DNA from: Crossaster papposus
Lineage: Eukaryota > Echinodermata > Asteroidea > Velatida > Solasteridae
Assembly (NCBI GenBank): GCA_037893245.1
Contig: JBAIAA010000447.1
Location: 1-64,000 of the forward strand
DNA: 64,000 bases
Direction: 5' to 3'
The notes beneath the pieces are model-generated. The model was not told where the DNA came from. It saw only the letters and a program-made list of their open reading frames with translations, and searched no databases. Made by a program: the position numbers and the translations under genes. Shown here one piece after another: positions 48,517 through 59,621 of this stretch. Every line of letters starts with the position of its first letter. The first letter of the stretch is position 1.

Positions 48517-48939
48517 GTGACCTGTCATCACAAAATGAGCGTAAAGTCGGAAAAATCAAAAATGGAGATATGGGTATTTCTAAATTCTGTGGAAACAGAG
48601 CTTTCCAATGGTATATAACACTTGGAGGTTTGATACTCAATAAGTTTTTTATTTTTATTTTTTAGTCTGGAGTCTTAATACAGAGATTATGAGAAAACGG
48701 GCATTTCTTGCGATAACTTGTGTAAAAGGTATAGAAAGGCATAGTCAAAATTGTCTCAAAAACAAATTTTGTTTTTATCTGATCGTCCCGAAAAATTGGG
48801 AATTGATTGTTGGGGATTTAGTCTTTAAAAAAACCCATATAATCTCAAAATCGACCACCCCTTCAAATTTTGACTTTGACTGGCCGTACTGGGAAATCAC
48901 TCCGTGCAACTTTACGCTCATTTTGTGATGACAGGTCAC
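48517..48939. mobile_element. Nested inverted-repeat element (423 bp) in the right foldback arm
   Basis: Termini are inverted copies of about 30 bp starting GTGACCTGTCATCACAAAAT. It is flanked by AAAT on both sides (48513-48516 and 48940-48943). The left arm at about 44293 has the uninterrupted sequence cctaaatacatg (in reverse complement), which is a real empty site and fixes the 4-bp target duplication. No gene inside. Confidence 0.9.
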
Positions 48940-49179
48940 AAATACATGTAGAAGCTAGATAGAAGGTCAGTGCATGTTGGTGAATTACTAAACAGCGCGC
49001 TCACAGCGCTCGCAAACTCTGCAGTCGTATACGCCATCTGCTGTTTAGATAACGTTGCGTAATTCTCGAGGTTAAGCGCTGCAATGGTCAGGGATCGTGG
49101 GTGATTGTGTGCTCTCTTATTGGCTCTATCTGTCAGCGCACAAACTATGGGCGCTGTGTCGTTATTGGCCCATTCTGGT

Positions 49180-49217
49180 TTGTACACGAACCATCGGTAC
49201 CGATGGTTCGTGTACAA
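49180..49217. other. 38-bp perfect palindrome, right arm
   Basis: Identical to 44019-44056 and at the same distance from the right end of the foldback element. Confidence 0.9.
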
Positions 49218-49257
49218 TCAATTAAATGTCACTTCTATCGAGAGTGTCCGAGTAATG

Positions 49258-50369
49258 CACAGGTGGCGTTATATATTCCTTTGCTGGTGTTTTGGAAAGG
49301 CAATTCGAACCACCGGTCCCGTCTACTTTCTATGATCTGACCGACATCGGCCTATTCCTTAAAATGGACTAATATAATCCTTGCTTATTTAATGAGATAA
49401 GTGGGAGACGTATGTAAACTGTCCCTATTGTCTGTCACCGCTTGTGGTAAATCTTTAGCAACTTTTAGTCATAATCAAAGTAAACAATCCCATTTTATTC
49501 AAACACCGTGTTTGTTTCAATAAGAAATATTTATAACCCGAGTTTAATGTATAATGCTGCAGTTGTTCGATAAATGGAACATGGAATACGACGCAATACA
49601 TGTACATTATAACAAGCACTAAGATTATGTTATAATGTATACTTGTTTTTTTGTGGGAAATAAATAAAATAAATATAACCATAAACAGAACCAATAAAAC
49701 AAAAACCAATTAGCAAGAATTTGTTAACTTCAAAAACAGTAATAATTGACATACATGTAACCTTAAACAAAAAAATTTCTAACCAAAAGAGCCTTGAATT
49801 TAGACATTTCCAACCATGCAAGCTATAATGAACTGACATCTCTCATAACGCAAACTCTACAACCGAAGCAAAACATTAAAATCTTTTAACTTTGAATCTC
49901 CAATACAGACAAAAACGAACCCCTTGGAGGACTTCGGTTGAAAATGAATTAAAGAAACTGCGATTAAACATAGACAAAATTAAAATAGAAAGAAACACAA
50001 AAGCTGTTTTACATTTACAAAGTTGAAAAGCATCATAAATATGTACACTTCGTTTAATTAATGTTATCACTACAAGATAAAATACATTATTCTCCACAAA
50101 CACACGGTGGTCCAAACGCTATGCGAATCAGCTGATGGTTGCCTTGGTGCAGTAGTAAATATTATAAATGAACAGCCACCTGGCCCAAACCTTGCTGGCA
50201 GAAAGCCAACAAGCGCGGGTATGCACGATAATTACCCATTGAAACAAAGCAAATTGATACACATGTAGCAAATCAGGTTCACCGGATACGCAGTATCCGG
50301 TCGGATTTCTACTGTTGTTTTCGTTTTCTTTTGAAATGTACTGAATAGAGTGTTTCATGATAGACATAC
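49258..50369. other. No gene recognised
   Basis: AT-rich sequence right of the foldback element, with many short frames and no splice-supported exon. Confidence 0.45.
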
Positions 50370-50636
50370 CGGGAACGATATTATCGGGTTTGATGATATT
50401 ATCGAGTGGCTTTCGTGGCCTTTTGAAGACATCGAGTACGGACTTCCTCCAAAAACGCCGTAAACGTAAAGGGCCTTCAAGGGGCCTTCAAAATAAACGC
50501 GGAGGTACTCCGCGTCACAGCCCTTGTTCACGCACCGCCGTTCATAGCTGCAGTCGACGGTCGGTCTACGGGTGATCAGCGTGCGTTCGCACGCCCAGTG
50601 CCCACCCGGTTCGACCCACTCGGAGCAAGCATCCAT
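50370..50636 (-). CDS. Candidate first coding exon, Cys-rich unknown protein
   Basis: The minus-strand ATG at 50636 is in a perfect gaaccATGGa context, and the frame stays open for 89 codons to a gtatgt donor at 50369. The N-terminal half has regularly placed Cys (MDACSEWVEPGGHWACE and a later CSYERRCVNKGC). I do not recognise the family. If the donor is unused the frame stops 4 codons later. No other exon of the gene was found. Confidence 0.3.
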
Positions 50637-52205
50637 GGTTCATTTTCAAAACTTGCAACCCTAGTGAGTGGTGGGCTCTTCATCAGTGACGCTTTCTCAC
50701 TTGTGGGTTCATCAAGCCAAATTTGATAGAATTCGAGGTGAGGGTTTTTCAATTATCATGATTATAGCCCACAGTCTGGGCAATGTTTTTGTTGTTGCAG
50801 TTCGTCCGTCATTGTCCGTGTTTACTGTCGGACAGTGACGTGACTTGATGTAGGCTGGGCTGACACGGCTTAACTGCCGCAAATCTCTTGTGTTTATACT
50901 GCTTTTTAACCGGACAACATGACAACACATGTTAAGCTGCACATGCCTGTTCGTCTAACGTTATTTCGAATTACACAAGTTAGTTGAATTAAAATTGTTC
51001 CAAGGGATAGCCTAAATTAACAGTTTTCCGAATAGGAGTATCTACCTAGACTATTGTATGTTACGTTTGAGTTCTACAGGCTTAATTAGCATAGAAGTTC
51101 ACAGCTAACATAAGCAAGCGATGACCACAATTCTTGCATTTGGTTTGTGATCTAGGGCCTAGAAGTGAGGCCACCTTTTTATTTGTTGGATTGGTAATAG
51201 GAGCAAAGCAATCTTGGTCACACAGGCATGAGATTTTCGGCTTTATTTTATAAAATAGACCTAAAAGACGTGAACAAAAATTAATAAAAAAAATTAAAAA
51301 TTTGGACTGTTTGCGATTACATGCATTTAAAAAGGGGTAGGTAGGTAGCGAAATATTCCCCATTCATATATATAATTATTGCAGAGTTTTATGAACTGTT
51401 AAGGTGGATGCAGACCTCCTCCAATTAGCTGCTTGTGGTTTCTTCTGCTCACTCGTATTGATTTCGGTCAGTCTTATTTGCTCCATGGTGAGTTATCTGG
51501 TCACAGGTTCATAAGGGTGGTCATGGCTTGTAACATTTTTTGTCTACTAAATATTTGCGACCCTTGTATTGGACAGTTTATCTTTTTAATATAATTATAG
51601 CACTTGGGCTTGATTTTGTCTAAGTCATGTGATAATTGTTCCGGAGTTCGCTATTCACTTCCTACCTGACATAATTATTTACATTTGCTAATTCGGTGGC
51701 AATTTTGTACGCAGCCGACAGCATTAATTGTAGGTTTGATTCTAAGAATAAAATGTTTGAACCGTATTTGTGGCAGATCTCTGCCCTGTGTTTAGATTGT
51801 TAATCTTAATTTTAAAAAAAAATTAAAAAAATCAGGAGTAACCTGCAATCCGGGCCAAGAAGTTCTCATGCATTAACAATCACAAAGAAAAACTGTGAAA
51901 CCCATAGCCTGCATTTTTCAGTAACAAGCTTCATAGAACTTGAGCAACACAGCATATAATGCTACATGAAAGTGTGTTAATTTTAGTGATAATGAAATGA
52001 TATGTGGCACAAAGAACATTTAATTCTGCTAGAATTGCTCGAAAGGCATCATTGCCTCACTATTTTCTTTCCTGCACATCCAGCCGAGTTCTCTTACGAT
52101 TCTGAACCAGCCTGAAGGATTACAACATAAATAATACTAAGTAAAATATACATGTACTTGGCAACAGACAACTGCTGCGTTGAGTTTTTCTTTTTTGTTT
52201 GCAGG
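50637..52205. other. No gene recognised
   Basis: No supported coding sequence. A gtcattgtccgtg patch near 50808 and several T-rich stretches are unremarkable. Confidence 0.4.
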
Positions 52206-52379
52206 ATGGCCAGACCACGCGGTTCCAAAAGTTCATCAAGAACAGGGACTATAGTGCAGGTTAAAGTTCTACGATCTCAAACATTCACCCGGAAACAGGA
52301 CATAAACATCGGTCACAGCGTGGACATTTCTCGCCCTCAAGTCCTACCTGTTTGGACAGAAGTTTGTCTAATTGCTTGA
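52206..52379 (+). CDS. Candidate small coding exon, unknown basic protein
   Basis: A long T-rich tract and a tttgcag acceptor are followed directly by gATGGcc at 52206 and 57 codons ending TGA at 52379. The product is basic (MARPRGSKSSSRTG at the start). I recognise nothing in it. The acceptor and start context are the only support. Confidence 0.25.
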   Translation: MARPRGSKSSSRTGTIVQVKVLRSQTFTRKQDINIGHSVDISRPQVLPVWTEVCLIA

Positions 52380-53080
52380 TGGATTGATTTGGATTTCGAT
52401 TTCAAGTTGAAATCGGTGGATAACCGTCGTCAAGTGTCTGGGACAATTTATCTCTAACTACTACTACTAGTACTAGGATGTGATGGACATTTGTCGACAC
52501 GTAAGAGTATCATTTGTGTGATTTTAGTTATAATTGTTAATTGGTTCTTAACTGTTAACAGACAGAGTAAGCCTAATTGTATGATATATTCTACTGCTAT
52601 AATTTGCATCTTGTTTACATTGGAGCTTTATTGATCGGGGCAAAACATGCAGTAATGCATAGCCCACAATTAATACCTGAGTTGTAGTGGCGTCATTGCT
52701 AGTTTGTTTACATGTGCGTTTTGTTATAGGAGCGAAGTCGAGACACCAGACGACGTAGAGACAGACTCACTCAGAGGGGCGCGCATGTGAACGGAGCGTG
52801 ACGTCATTGCTTCTCCCGCCATCTCTGTTGACCTTGAAATGTAGCAAGTTACACGCGCAGTGTGTATTGTGTGCATGGGCCGTGACCTAAATGTACCTTG
52901 CTTTTTTACAATGTATCCTTTTTGACCTGCTTATAGTTTGTTGTTTAATCCTAGCCTACGTTGTTGCGCGCATAACAGTATCAATGTTTGTTTTCAGTTT
53001 CGAATTCATTCCGGTTACAGAGTTGCACGAATCTCCTGTTATTAAATTGTTTGTATTGGTGTATAATGTACTTCAAAGGT
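52380..53080. other. No gene recognised
   Basis: Contains a CpG-richer patch at 52730-52870 with a tgacgtca CRE-like site at 52800, which could be promoter sequence. No coding frame is convincing. Confidence 0.35.
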
Positions 53081-53448
53081 TTAAAGGTAGGATACACCAT
53101 TTGCAGATATCGAAAATATTTACTACCGAATTATTAAGAAATATCTTACTCATCTAAAAGTAAATAATGATGTTAGTCATCCAGAAAAATGATTGCGCTA
53201 GATATCTTGCAATTATTCTGAAAAATATAATTTTATAAAGACAAATTCGCGCGATCGTGAAAAAAACCAAATAACATAAGAGTAACTGCTCGACGCCGGT
53301 TGCAAACAAACGCTGTTTTTCGTGCCTTTCTCGGCATCACATGAGGTCAGTTAAGGTCAGTTAAACGATATTTACTATAAAATACAACCCCCAAATCTAC
53401 CCATTGATGATAATTCAAGCAATTACCAATGGTGTATCCTACCTTTAA
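53081..53448 (+). mobile_element. Short terminal-inverted-repeat element (aaaggtag MITE)
   Basis: Termini aaaggtaggatacaccatt and its near-perfect inverse, each next to ttaa. Same family as 7790-8149 and 54389-54766. Internal words match throughout (gatatcg, ctgctcgacgccggtt, gcgatcg). Confidence 0.85.
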
Positions 53449-54004
53449 GGATTTTATAATTTTATTGCACGGCTACCGTTTGCCTTATACCAACTTATTT
53501 TGTTCGCATGGGAGCAATGACAAAATGCCGACGTCCATCTATTTCACATTACGCACTTTGATTGCTTCTAGAGTTTCATTATACTGAGTCGCCGCAACTA
53601 AGGGCTGGAAATACATTTAGCCATTTGTCCCTTAATTCATATGCGGTTTTCCTGCAGGTTTTTGTTTTTTTCCTTTTCTTGGAGCGGTGCACAGCTACGA
53701 AGGATCTTCTGGTGGAACTTGTACGGTGTTTTAATTATGATATCAATAGTTGTGTCACAGCCTTTAATATGCGGATACTGCATAACAATACATTGTGCTC
53801 CTCAATTCGCTATGGGACTTTTCTTAGGGTTTATTACGGGCCTTGGGCATTTGTTCTCGTTTCCAAAGGGAAAGAAATGTTAAATCATTTGAGGCCCATG
53901 CGGCTTCAATTATGTATTGCCTCTAGGGTCGTTTGGTTTAAGAGGGCCGAAACAGGGCTCTGATGGGGTCCAGGCCATTGGGACAACTTAACTGTTGATA
54001 GTAT

Positions 54005-54830
54005 CTAAAGAATTCTGTTATCGAATGTATGAATGATATGAGGCCTTTTGCTCTTACATCTGTCGCCATGAAAGTATTTGAGAAAATTGTATTGAATCAA
54101 TTAAAGCCTATTGTCACTACATTTATTGATCCTTTGCAATTCGCTTATATTAGCAACCGTAGTACAGAAGATGCTATTGTTTATAATTTGGAAAAGCTGT
54201 ATTCTCATTTGGAGGGTTCTAGAAATGGTAACTCCGTTCGGATAATGTATTATGATTTTTCGTCAGCATTTAACACGATGCAACCTCATCTCCTCGCCAA
54301 CAAGTTGTCGAATATGGATGTTCCCGATCAGCTGGTTATAGACTTATCCTTGAATTTCTTACAAATCGCAGTCAGTTTGTAAAGTTAAAGGTAGTATACA
54401 CCATTGGTAACTGCTTGAATTATCATGAATGGGTGGATTTAGGGGGTTACATTTCATAGTAAATATCGTTTAACTGACCTGTCCGACGTTTTACAATCAT
54501 GGTTGCTAAGAAAAGCAAGAAAAACGACTTTCGTTTTCAACCGGACCGGGCAGTTTTTCTTATGTGGTTTTTGTTTTTTCGCGATCGCCGTCCGGCGATA
54601 ATGAATTTTGGTTTATACAATTCAATTTTTTGGAACAATTACAGGATATCTAGGGCAATCATTTTGCTGGATGCCTACAATCATTATTTACTTTCAAATA
54701 AGTAAAATATTTCTTAATAATTCGGAAGTAAATTTTTTCGATATCTGCAAATGGTGTATACTACCTTTAAGTTGACCAGGACCTGTTCCAATAATTCCAT
54801 GCTGTTCCAGTGTAAACAAAATAAATAGGG
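54005..54830 (+). pseudogene. Non-LTR retrotransposon reverse transcriptase fragment, split by a MITE
   Basis: The plus-strand frame 54029-54382 encodes the palm region start of a LINE reverse transcriptase: NDMRPFALTSVAMKVFEK, LQFAYISNRSTEDAI, and YYDFSSAFNTMQPHLL. A one-base shift near 54340 changes frame, then a MITE interrupts it at 54389. Coding similarity resumes just after the MITE (from 54772) for about 15 codons before it is lost. The LINE is truncated on both sides. It belongs to a different position of the reverse transcriptase than the fragment at 34270-35255, so the two do not overlap. Confidence 0.8.
54389..54766 (-). mobile_element. Short terminal-inverted-repeat element inside the LINE fragment
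   Basis: Same family as 53081-53448. Flanks are aagtt on the left (54382-54386, allowing the terminus to start at aaaggtag) and aagtt on the right. Taking out the element and one aagtt makes the two LINE parts join without loss or gain, so the target duplication here is 5 bp rather than ttaa. Confidence 0.8.
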
Positions 54831-54849
54831 CGTTTTCAACCGGAATCGG

Positions 54850-55205
54850 GCAGTCTACAGCATCTCCACACTGCTAAAGAAGTCTACAGCTTCTACACGG
54901 TGCTGAAGAAGTCTACAGCATCTACACAGTGATAAAGAAGTCAACAGCATCTACACAGTGCTACAGAGGTCTAGAGCATCTACACAGTGCTAAAGAAGTC
55001 TACAGCATCTACACAGTGCTAAAGAGGCCTACAGTATCTACACAGAGATAAAGAAGTCTACAGCATATACACAGTGCCAAATAGGTCTACAGCATCTACA
55101 CAGTGATAAAGAAGCCTACAGCATCTACACAGTGCTGAAGAAATCTACAGCTTCTACACAGTGCTAAAGAAGTCTACAGCATCTACACAGTGATAAAGAA
55201 GTCTC
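54850..55205 (+). repeat. 29-bp minisatellite, about 12 copies
   Basis: The unit is gaagtctacagcatctacac followed by agtgctaaa, with base changes between copies. Because 29 is not a multiple of 3, it cannot encode a repeated peptide in one frame. Confidence 0.9.
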
Positions 55206-55528
55206 CTCGTCGAAAACTAAGGGGAAAGTTAAAGAGCACCTCTAACAAAGTTGTAGTTTTGGTATTTTATGACGGGGTATTTACCAATCTTACCGTTAGT
55301 ATATATTTTTACGCCATGGGGTTTACTTTAGTGCAACAAAATAAAAGTTCAATTCGGCTTTATTTTTGAGAAAACGACAGTCATGTTTAATGTATGCAAA
55401 TAAGATTCATATGACCCCGAAACGTCATCGTGTTATTCAGCTAGTATGATGCATGCGTGCGATGGCGAGGCAAGCATGCCGCCGTGCGCGTATATACAAT
55501 TTGCGATTGTGTTGCTTGCGGTCTTTTT
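55206..55528. other. No gene recognised
   Basis: Short unique stretch between two tandem repeats, with no coding frame. Confidence 0.4.
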
Positions 55529-55557
55529 AGCTGTTTCGGTTTTTCACCGAAACAGCT
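55529..55557. other. 12-bp-stem hairpin
   Basis: AGCTGTTTCGGT and its reverse complement are separated by TTTTC. T-rich sequence follows. It stands at the left edge of the ~185-bp tandem repeat and may be one end of an inverted-repeat element. Confidence 0.7.
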
Positions 55558-55599
55558 TTTGTAATCGTTAATTTTTTTTTTCTCTTTTTTTTTTTTTCT

Positions 55600-56060
55600 T
55601 TTTCAGACTTTTCTCCATAGGATTTGTACACGTTTGTTCAGACAGGTCACTTAGGTACTTTGGTCAATCCGATCGACTTGAAACTTAGCATACATTTAGA
55701 CAACCACACAAGGACGGTCCTAGAAGAAATTCGCCGCGATTACGTCACTCAAGGTCACGTGACTTCGCGTTAAAGGTGCAATTTTTCCCATAGGTTTTGT
55801 ACACGTTTTTCTTAAGACTATTGTCTTTGACACTTTGGTAAATCCGACCGACTTGAAACTTAGCATACACTTAGAACACCACCCCCAGACGGTCCTAGAA
55901 GAAATTCGGCACGATTAGGTCATTCAAGGTCACGGGGCGTCACGTTAAAGATTCAATCTTTCCCCCATAGGTTTTGTACACGTTTTTCTTTAGAATATTG
56001 CCTTGGACACTTTAGTAAATCTGATCGACTTGAGACTTGGCACACACAAAAGACCACCAC
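55600..56060 (+). repeat. Tandem repeat of about 185 bp, roughly 2.5 copies
   Basis: Units share taggttttgtacacgttttt, the segment cgacttgaaacttagcatac and acggtcctagaagaaattcg. Copies begin near 55612, 55788 and 55968, the last being partial. Divergence between copies is moderate. Confidence 0.8.
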
Positions 56061-56154
56061 ACACATATTGAAAGTAATTTTAGACACTCGAAACAGCTCC
56101 GTGTTTGTCCACAAACACATGTCTAGTTTCTCAATGTTTTTCTCGACATTAGTT

Positions 56155-56324
56155 TGTATTTTGTTAGATTTGGTTAAAGTGCTAAAGTCTTGTGTGGTAG
56201 GTAAATGTTTGAGGAATTGTCTTAAAAACCCTGAAGTAAATTTTCTGAGGTTTCCAAGGAAGGATGTTCAGACACGAAGAGAGTGGGTCCGATTTGTAAA
56301 CCACACGATCGAGGTCGGATTTTA
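56155..56324 (+). CDS. THAP-like zinc-finger half-domain, isolated exon or relic
   Basis: The frame reads CVVGKC (C-x4-C), then NFLRFPRKD, then REWVRFV and stops at 56324. This is the order of the first half of a THAP DNA-binding domain: Cys pair, the F-x-FP motif, the conserved Trp. The second half with the C-x2-H pair is not found downstream in any frame before the next repeat. It could be an exon followed by an intron, or a broken domain. It is not a copy of the THAP relic at 57832. Confidence 0.45.
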
Positions 56325-56404
56325 GGTTGACCGAGTGGTCGCTTCTCTGCAGTGGTTCATGTTTTTCCAACACTTTTGCAATGACTTGTATTCACTGAGA
56401 AAAC

Positions 56405-56745
56405 TATTCAAGTGGCATCAGTATACAGTGTATATCCATCTAAATGATGTAAAACCAGTTTGTGTGTAAAAACCCGATGCTGGATGCCATTCTGTTCGGC
56501 GAGATTTTCCCCACCACGCGCCACGTCGTCAACGGGGGCCTCGGGTTCGAAACGCGGTTGCGCATCATGAACGATCGGTGCCTCCTCGTTACCAGTTACA
56601 CCGTTGCGATCGGACCATAGACCTGGAGGAAAAAAACAACTCCAGGTCCACTTGCCGATTCCAGTGCATTGCCTTGGAAATCTTCGTCATTGAATTCTTC
56701 CAAATACTCGCTCAAATCTTCCCAGGAATTGTATGATTCTGTCAT
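56405..56745 (-). CDS. Candidate coding segment with one frame change, unknown protein
   Basis: From an ATG at 56745 the minus strand encodes an acidic start (MTESYNSWEDLSEYLEEFND) for about 49 codons. Near 56635 the open frame shifts and then continues, acidic and Asn/Glu-rich, to a stop near 56405. The change of frame could be a small intron, a read error or decay. Composition looks coding in both parts. I do not recognise a family. Confidence 0.3.
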
Positions 56746-56843
56746 AAGTATATTATGACGCTAACGTCAATAATGTTTGTGGACTTTGTTGGGACCAGGC
56801 CGATGATCGTGCGTGGGCCATGGGGCAGCACGCATGCGGTTTG

Positions 56844-57031
56844 CAGGCGCGGATCCAGGGGGGGGGCGCACCCGGCGCGCGCCCCCCCTAAAAAAATCTC
56901 GAGAACACCTCAGCGCACCCCCCCCCCCCCCCCCCCCCCCCGCGCCTCCTGCGCTCCCATATCTTCTCCCAATATATTATGTTGACAATTTTTGGCGCCC
57001 CCTCTAACCGAAATTCCTGGATCCGACCCTG
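56844..57031. mobile_element. hAT-like MITE, 188 bp
   Basis: Ends are CAGGCGCGGATCCAGG and its imperfect inverse CCTGGATCCGACCCTG. Such CAGGG-type termini around a ggatcc core are typical of hAT-derived MITEs. A C-run of over 20 and a gcgcgc patch lie inside. Flanking gtttg is present on both sides but a full 8-bp duplication is not clear. Confidence 0.65.
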
Positions 57032-57831
57032 GTTTGTATTGTGGTTTGCACGTGGGTACGTTAGACCATGCGCTGATGATGACATGGACCGCACGTTGAC
57101 CACGCTTAATTAGTTTTGTACTTGTAAGTTGTAGAGTATAACAAAGCTCGTGCTCGACTTTCATCCAAAGTGAAAGGAAGACTTTTGTACCTACAAATCC
57201 TCGGTGAGAATTATCAATTAGTGAGTACCAAGACAAGGTTGTTTTCTTACTGTTCCCGTGCACGCAAAGAATGAAAAGTTGTGTGCAGCTATAGGGCCGG
57301 GCAACGTACATGTACAACATGCGTGTGTGTGCGTACATGTGTGGGTTTCTCCTCAATTTCTTTGTTTTCCCCACAATGACGCGTCAAAACAAAAGCGTGA
57401 CCTTTACGTTTTTTAAGTACGCGTCCAGCGTACATTAGTGGGACCAGTGTTGGAATGCACACCAATAATGTGGAGACACTTTGCAATCCCGGGACCGAAA
57501 TGCCGGTCCCCACATTTTTAACTAGGGAAATGGGTCAACAGATGGCGCTCTTTATCATCCAATGAATTTGCCGTGGTCCTGTGATTGTGGTGTGCTTTCC
57601 CCCATGGTGTTTTTAGATGCATCTCACACAAAAAACACATGCCATGCCCACTGACCTCTATACCTGGACGGATCATTGGCTCACAGAAGTGACGCCGTGG
57701 GTCCGCCATGATGCACTTCCGAAAAATCGACCTGCGAGAAGGTTGTACATGTACATGTAATACAGATTTGTGTACAATTCGACTGCAGCCTTGTGTGAAG
57801 GTTCTGTTTCTGAAATTTATAATCGTTGAAA

Positions 57832-59621
57832 ATGCCCACATGTGCTGCAATCAACTGCTCAAACCGGTGTAATAAAGGATGTGGACGGACATTTCATTCG
57901 TAAGTTCAACTATGTTTTCATGTATTTTAAAAGCAGATTGGAAGTAGTTAGCGTACCTAGCGCTCTGTGTAGTCCCTATGTTTTATATTTCATGCATGCA
58001 TGTACGTATGCGGTATGGCATAATGCCAATGGCAATGCAATTCAATGTAATTCTGATCATTTCATTGCTGCGCTGAGTGATAGGCGATATAATCTATAAC
58101 AATCCAATGCCATGCTATATGCCATAGAATTCGACTAGACTAAGTAGATTCAATTTCTAACGATTAGTCTAGTCATAATTATCATCTTGTTATGTTAATT
58201 GTAACTTGAACTTGACAGTCACGATAAACGTCTTTAACTTGACGAGTGTCTTACTTGAAAATGGGTATTATATGTATATTCATCATAGATTTACCTCATT
58301 CATCGTCATGATAACTCTAGTATACTTGACTCTATTGAAGATTATGCATACAATAATTAATTAGTATTCTTATATTTATATAATAATAATAAACTTGGAC
58401 ATTGACATTGTTTACTTTAACTTAGTTGCATTTTATTTTAGTTGAAGTTCCTATGAATTTTGTTCAGACTTTCACCATCAGCCTACTCTAGTGATCTAGA
58501 TTCCCCGCTAGAAGGGTGGAAGTATCTAAATTTCCTACATTCCTTCACCTGTTATAGGCCTAGTACTAGTAGATCTATGTTATAAAACTGTACCACATTA
58601 GAAGACAATTTGTTTGACAGATGATAATTTTTTTGACAAAAAATAATGAATTTAATTTAATTAAAAATACTGGAACACTTTTTACAGTCACCCCACCTTG
58701 GAAATAAATCTTCTGATGTACATGTAGTGTGTAGACTGTAGTGTAGATTATTCTACATAGAATTTAATTTACCTCGTAATGCTTACATTTGCTGCAGGTT
58801 TCCATTCAGCCGCCGGTCTGTACTTGCAGAATGCATGTATGGATGGTCAACATGAAGCGAGATTTGTGGACTCCTGACAAAAGCTCTGTACTCTACGTCA
58901 ATCATTTTTAAGAGACCTGCTTTGACAATACTGGGCAGACAGTTCGTCTTACTCAGGATGCTGTCCCTACAATATTTTATTTTCAGCTTCATCTTCAGAA
59001 GGTACATTAAATTGTATATGTTACAAACACGTATTTTCTGTATTATCTACTTTAGCTTTAACAACAACTTTTTCAAAACATTCAGTTTTGAGTAGCCATG
59101 TGCCTGTATTCAAACTGAAGAATTACTAAAGGAATTGATATTATTGACGTATTGTTTCACTTTATCTTCATGAAAGTTGTAAAATAATCCCTTGTTATGT
59201 TGGAAGAGGATTAATTTTGAAATAAATTGTATACACATCATGTATTAAATATTTATTTGACAAATTTTATATTCATATTTATTTTTAAAAATAGTTATTA
59301 TACTTATGAGATCTGTTGTTGTTTATTCCCTTTGTACAGAATTCGCACAAACCAAGTAAACCCCCAAAAGACAGAAGTGATGATAAAGTAAACAACCTCC
59401 CAGATACTGCTGACATACCAGAGTCTCCAAGACCTTCATTTTTGTTTATACATGTAGACCACTCCTACTCGATACGAGTTGTGAGTTCAAGTAATCAATT
59501 CAAATTGTGTGTCCTACCACTCACGTACAATTTCAAAATGTCTTTCCAGGTAATTCCACATGAGAGAAAATTACTGGGGAGGTACTTTTGTTTTCCTTTT
59601 TCAATAATTGTTCATGATTGA
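57832..59621 (+). pseudogene. THAP-domain protein gene, inactivated
   Basis: Exon 1 (57832-57899) starts MPTCAAINCSNRCNKG and ends in a gtaagt donor. It holds the Cys pair of a THAP zinc finger. Exon 2 (58798-59001) supplies the FPF motif, Trp, an MKRDLWTPDKSSVL segment and then the AVPTIF box, in the order seen in THAP9-like proteins. It has two lesions: a frame change near 58836 and an in-frame TAA at 58919. The third zinc-ligand Cys is Tyr, while the His remains. Exon 3 (59340-59621) encodes a Lys/Pro/Asp linker and DHSY at 59457-59468, matching the D/E-H-x-Y HCF-1-binding motif of many THAP proteins. Lost ligand plus two breaks argues for a pseudogene, though exon order is intact. No downstream exon is recognised. 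Confidence 0.65.

Larger units (their letters stand above)
43979..49257. mobile_element. Foldback-type element with long inverted arms
   Basis: The sequence from CATTACTCGG at 43979 is matched in reverse complement by the sequence ending CCGAGTAATG at 49257. The match continues inward for over 1 kb of unique arm and then into inverted blocks of a tandem repeat, with the orientation switch near 46099. Unique outer arms, inner tandem sub-repeats and almost no loop are the structure known for foldback (FB) and sea urchin TU elements. No clear target-site duplication is visible. Arms differ by small indels and by one nested insertion in the right arm. Confidence 0.8.

Noticed and set aside
53562-53963. 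133-residue frame left of the LINE fragment
   Set aside because: No domain, no splice support, and a second overlapping frame of similar quality. It does not match the missing upstream part of a LINE.
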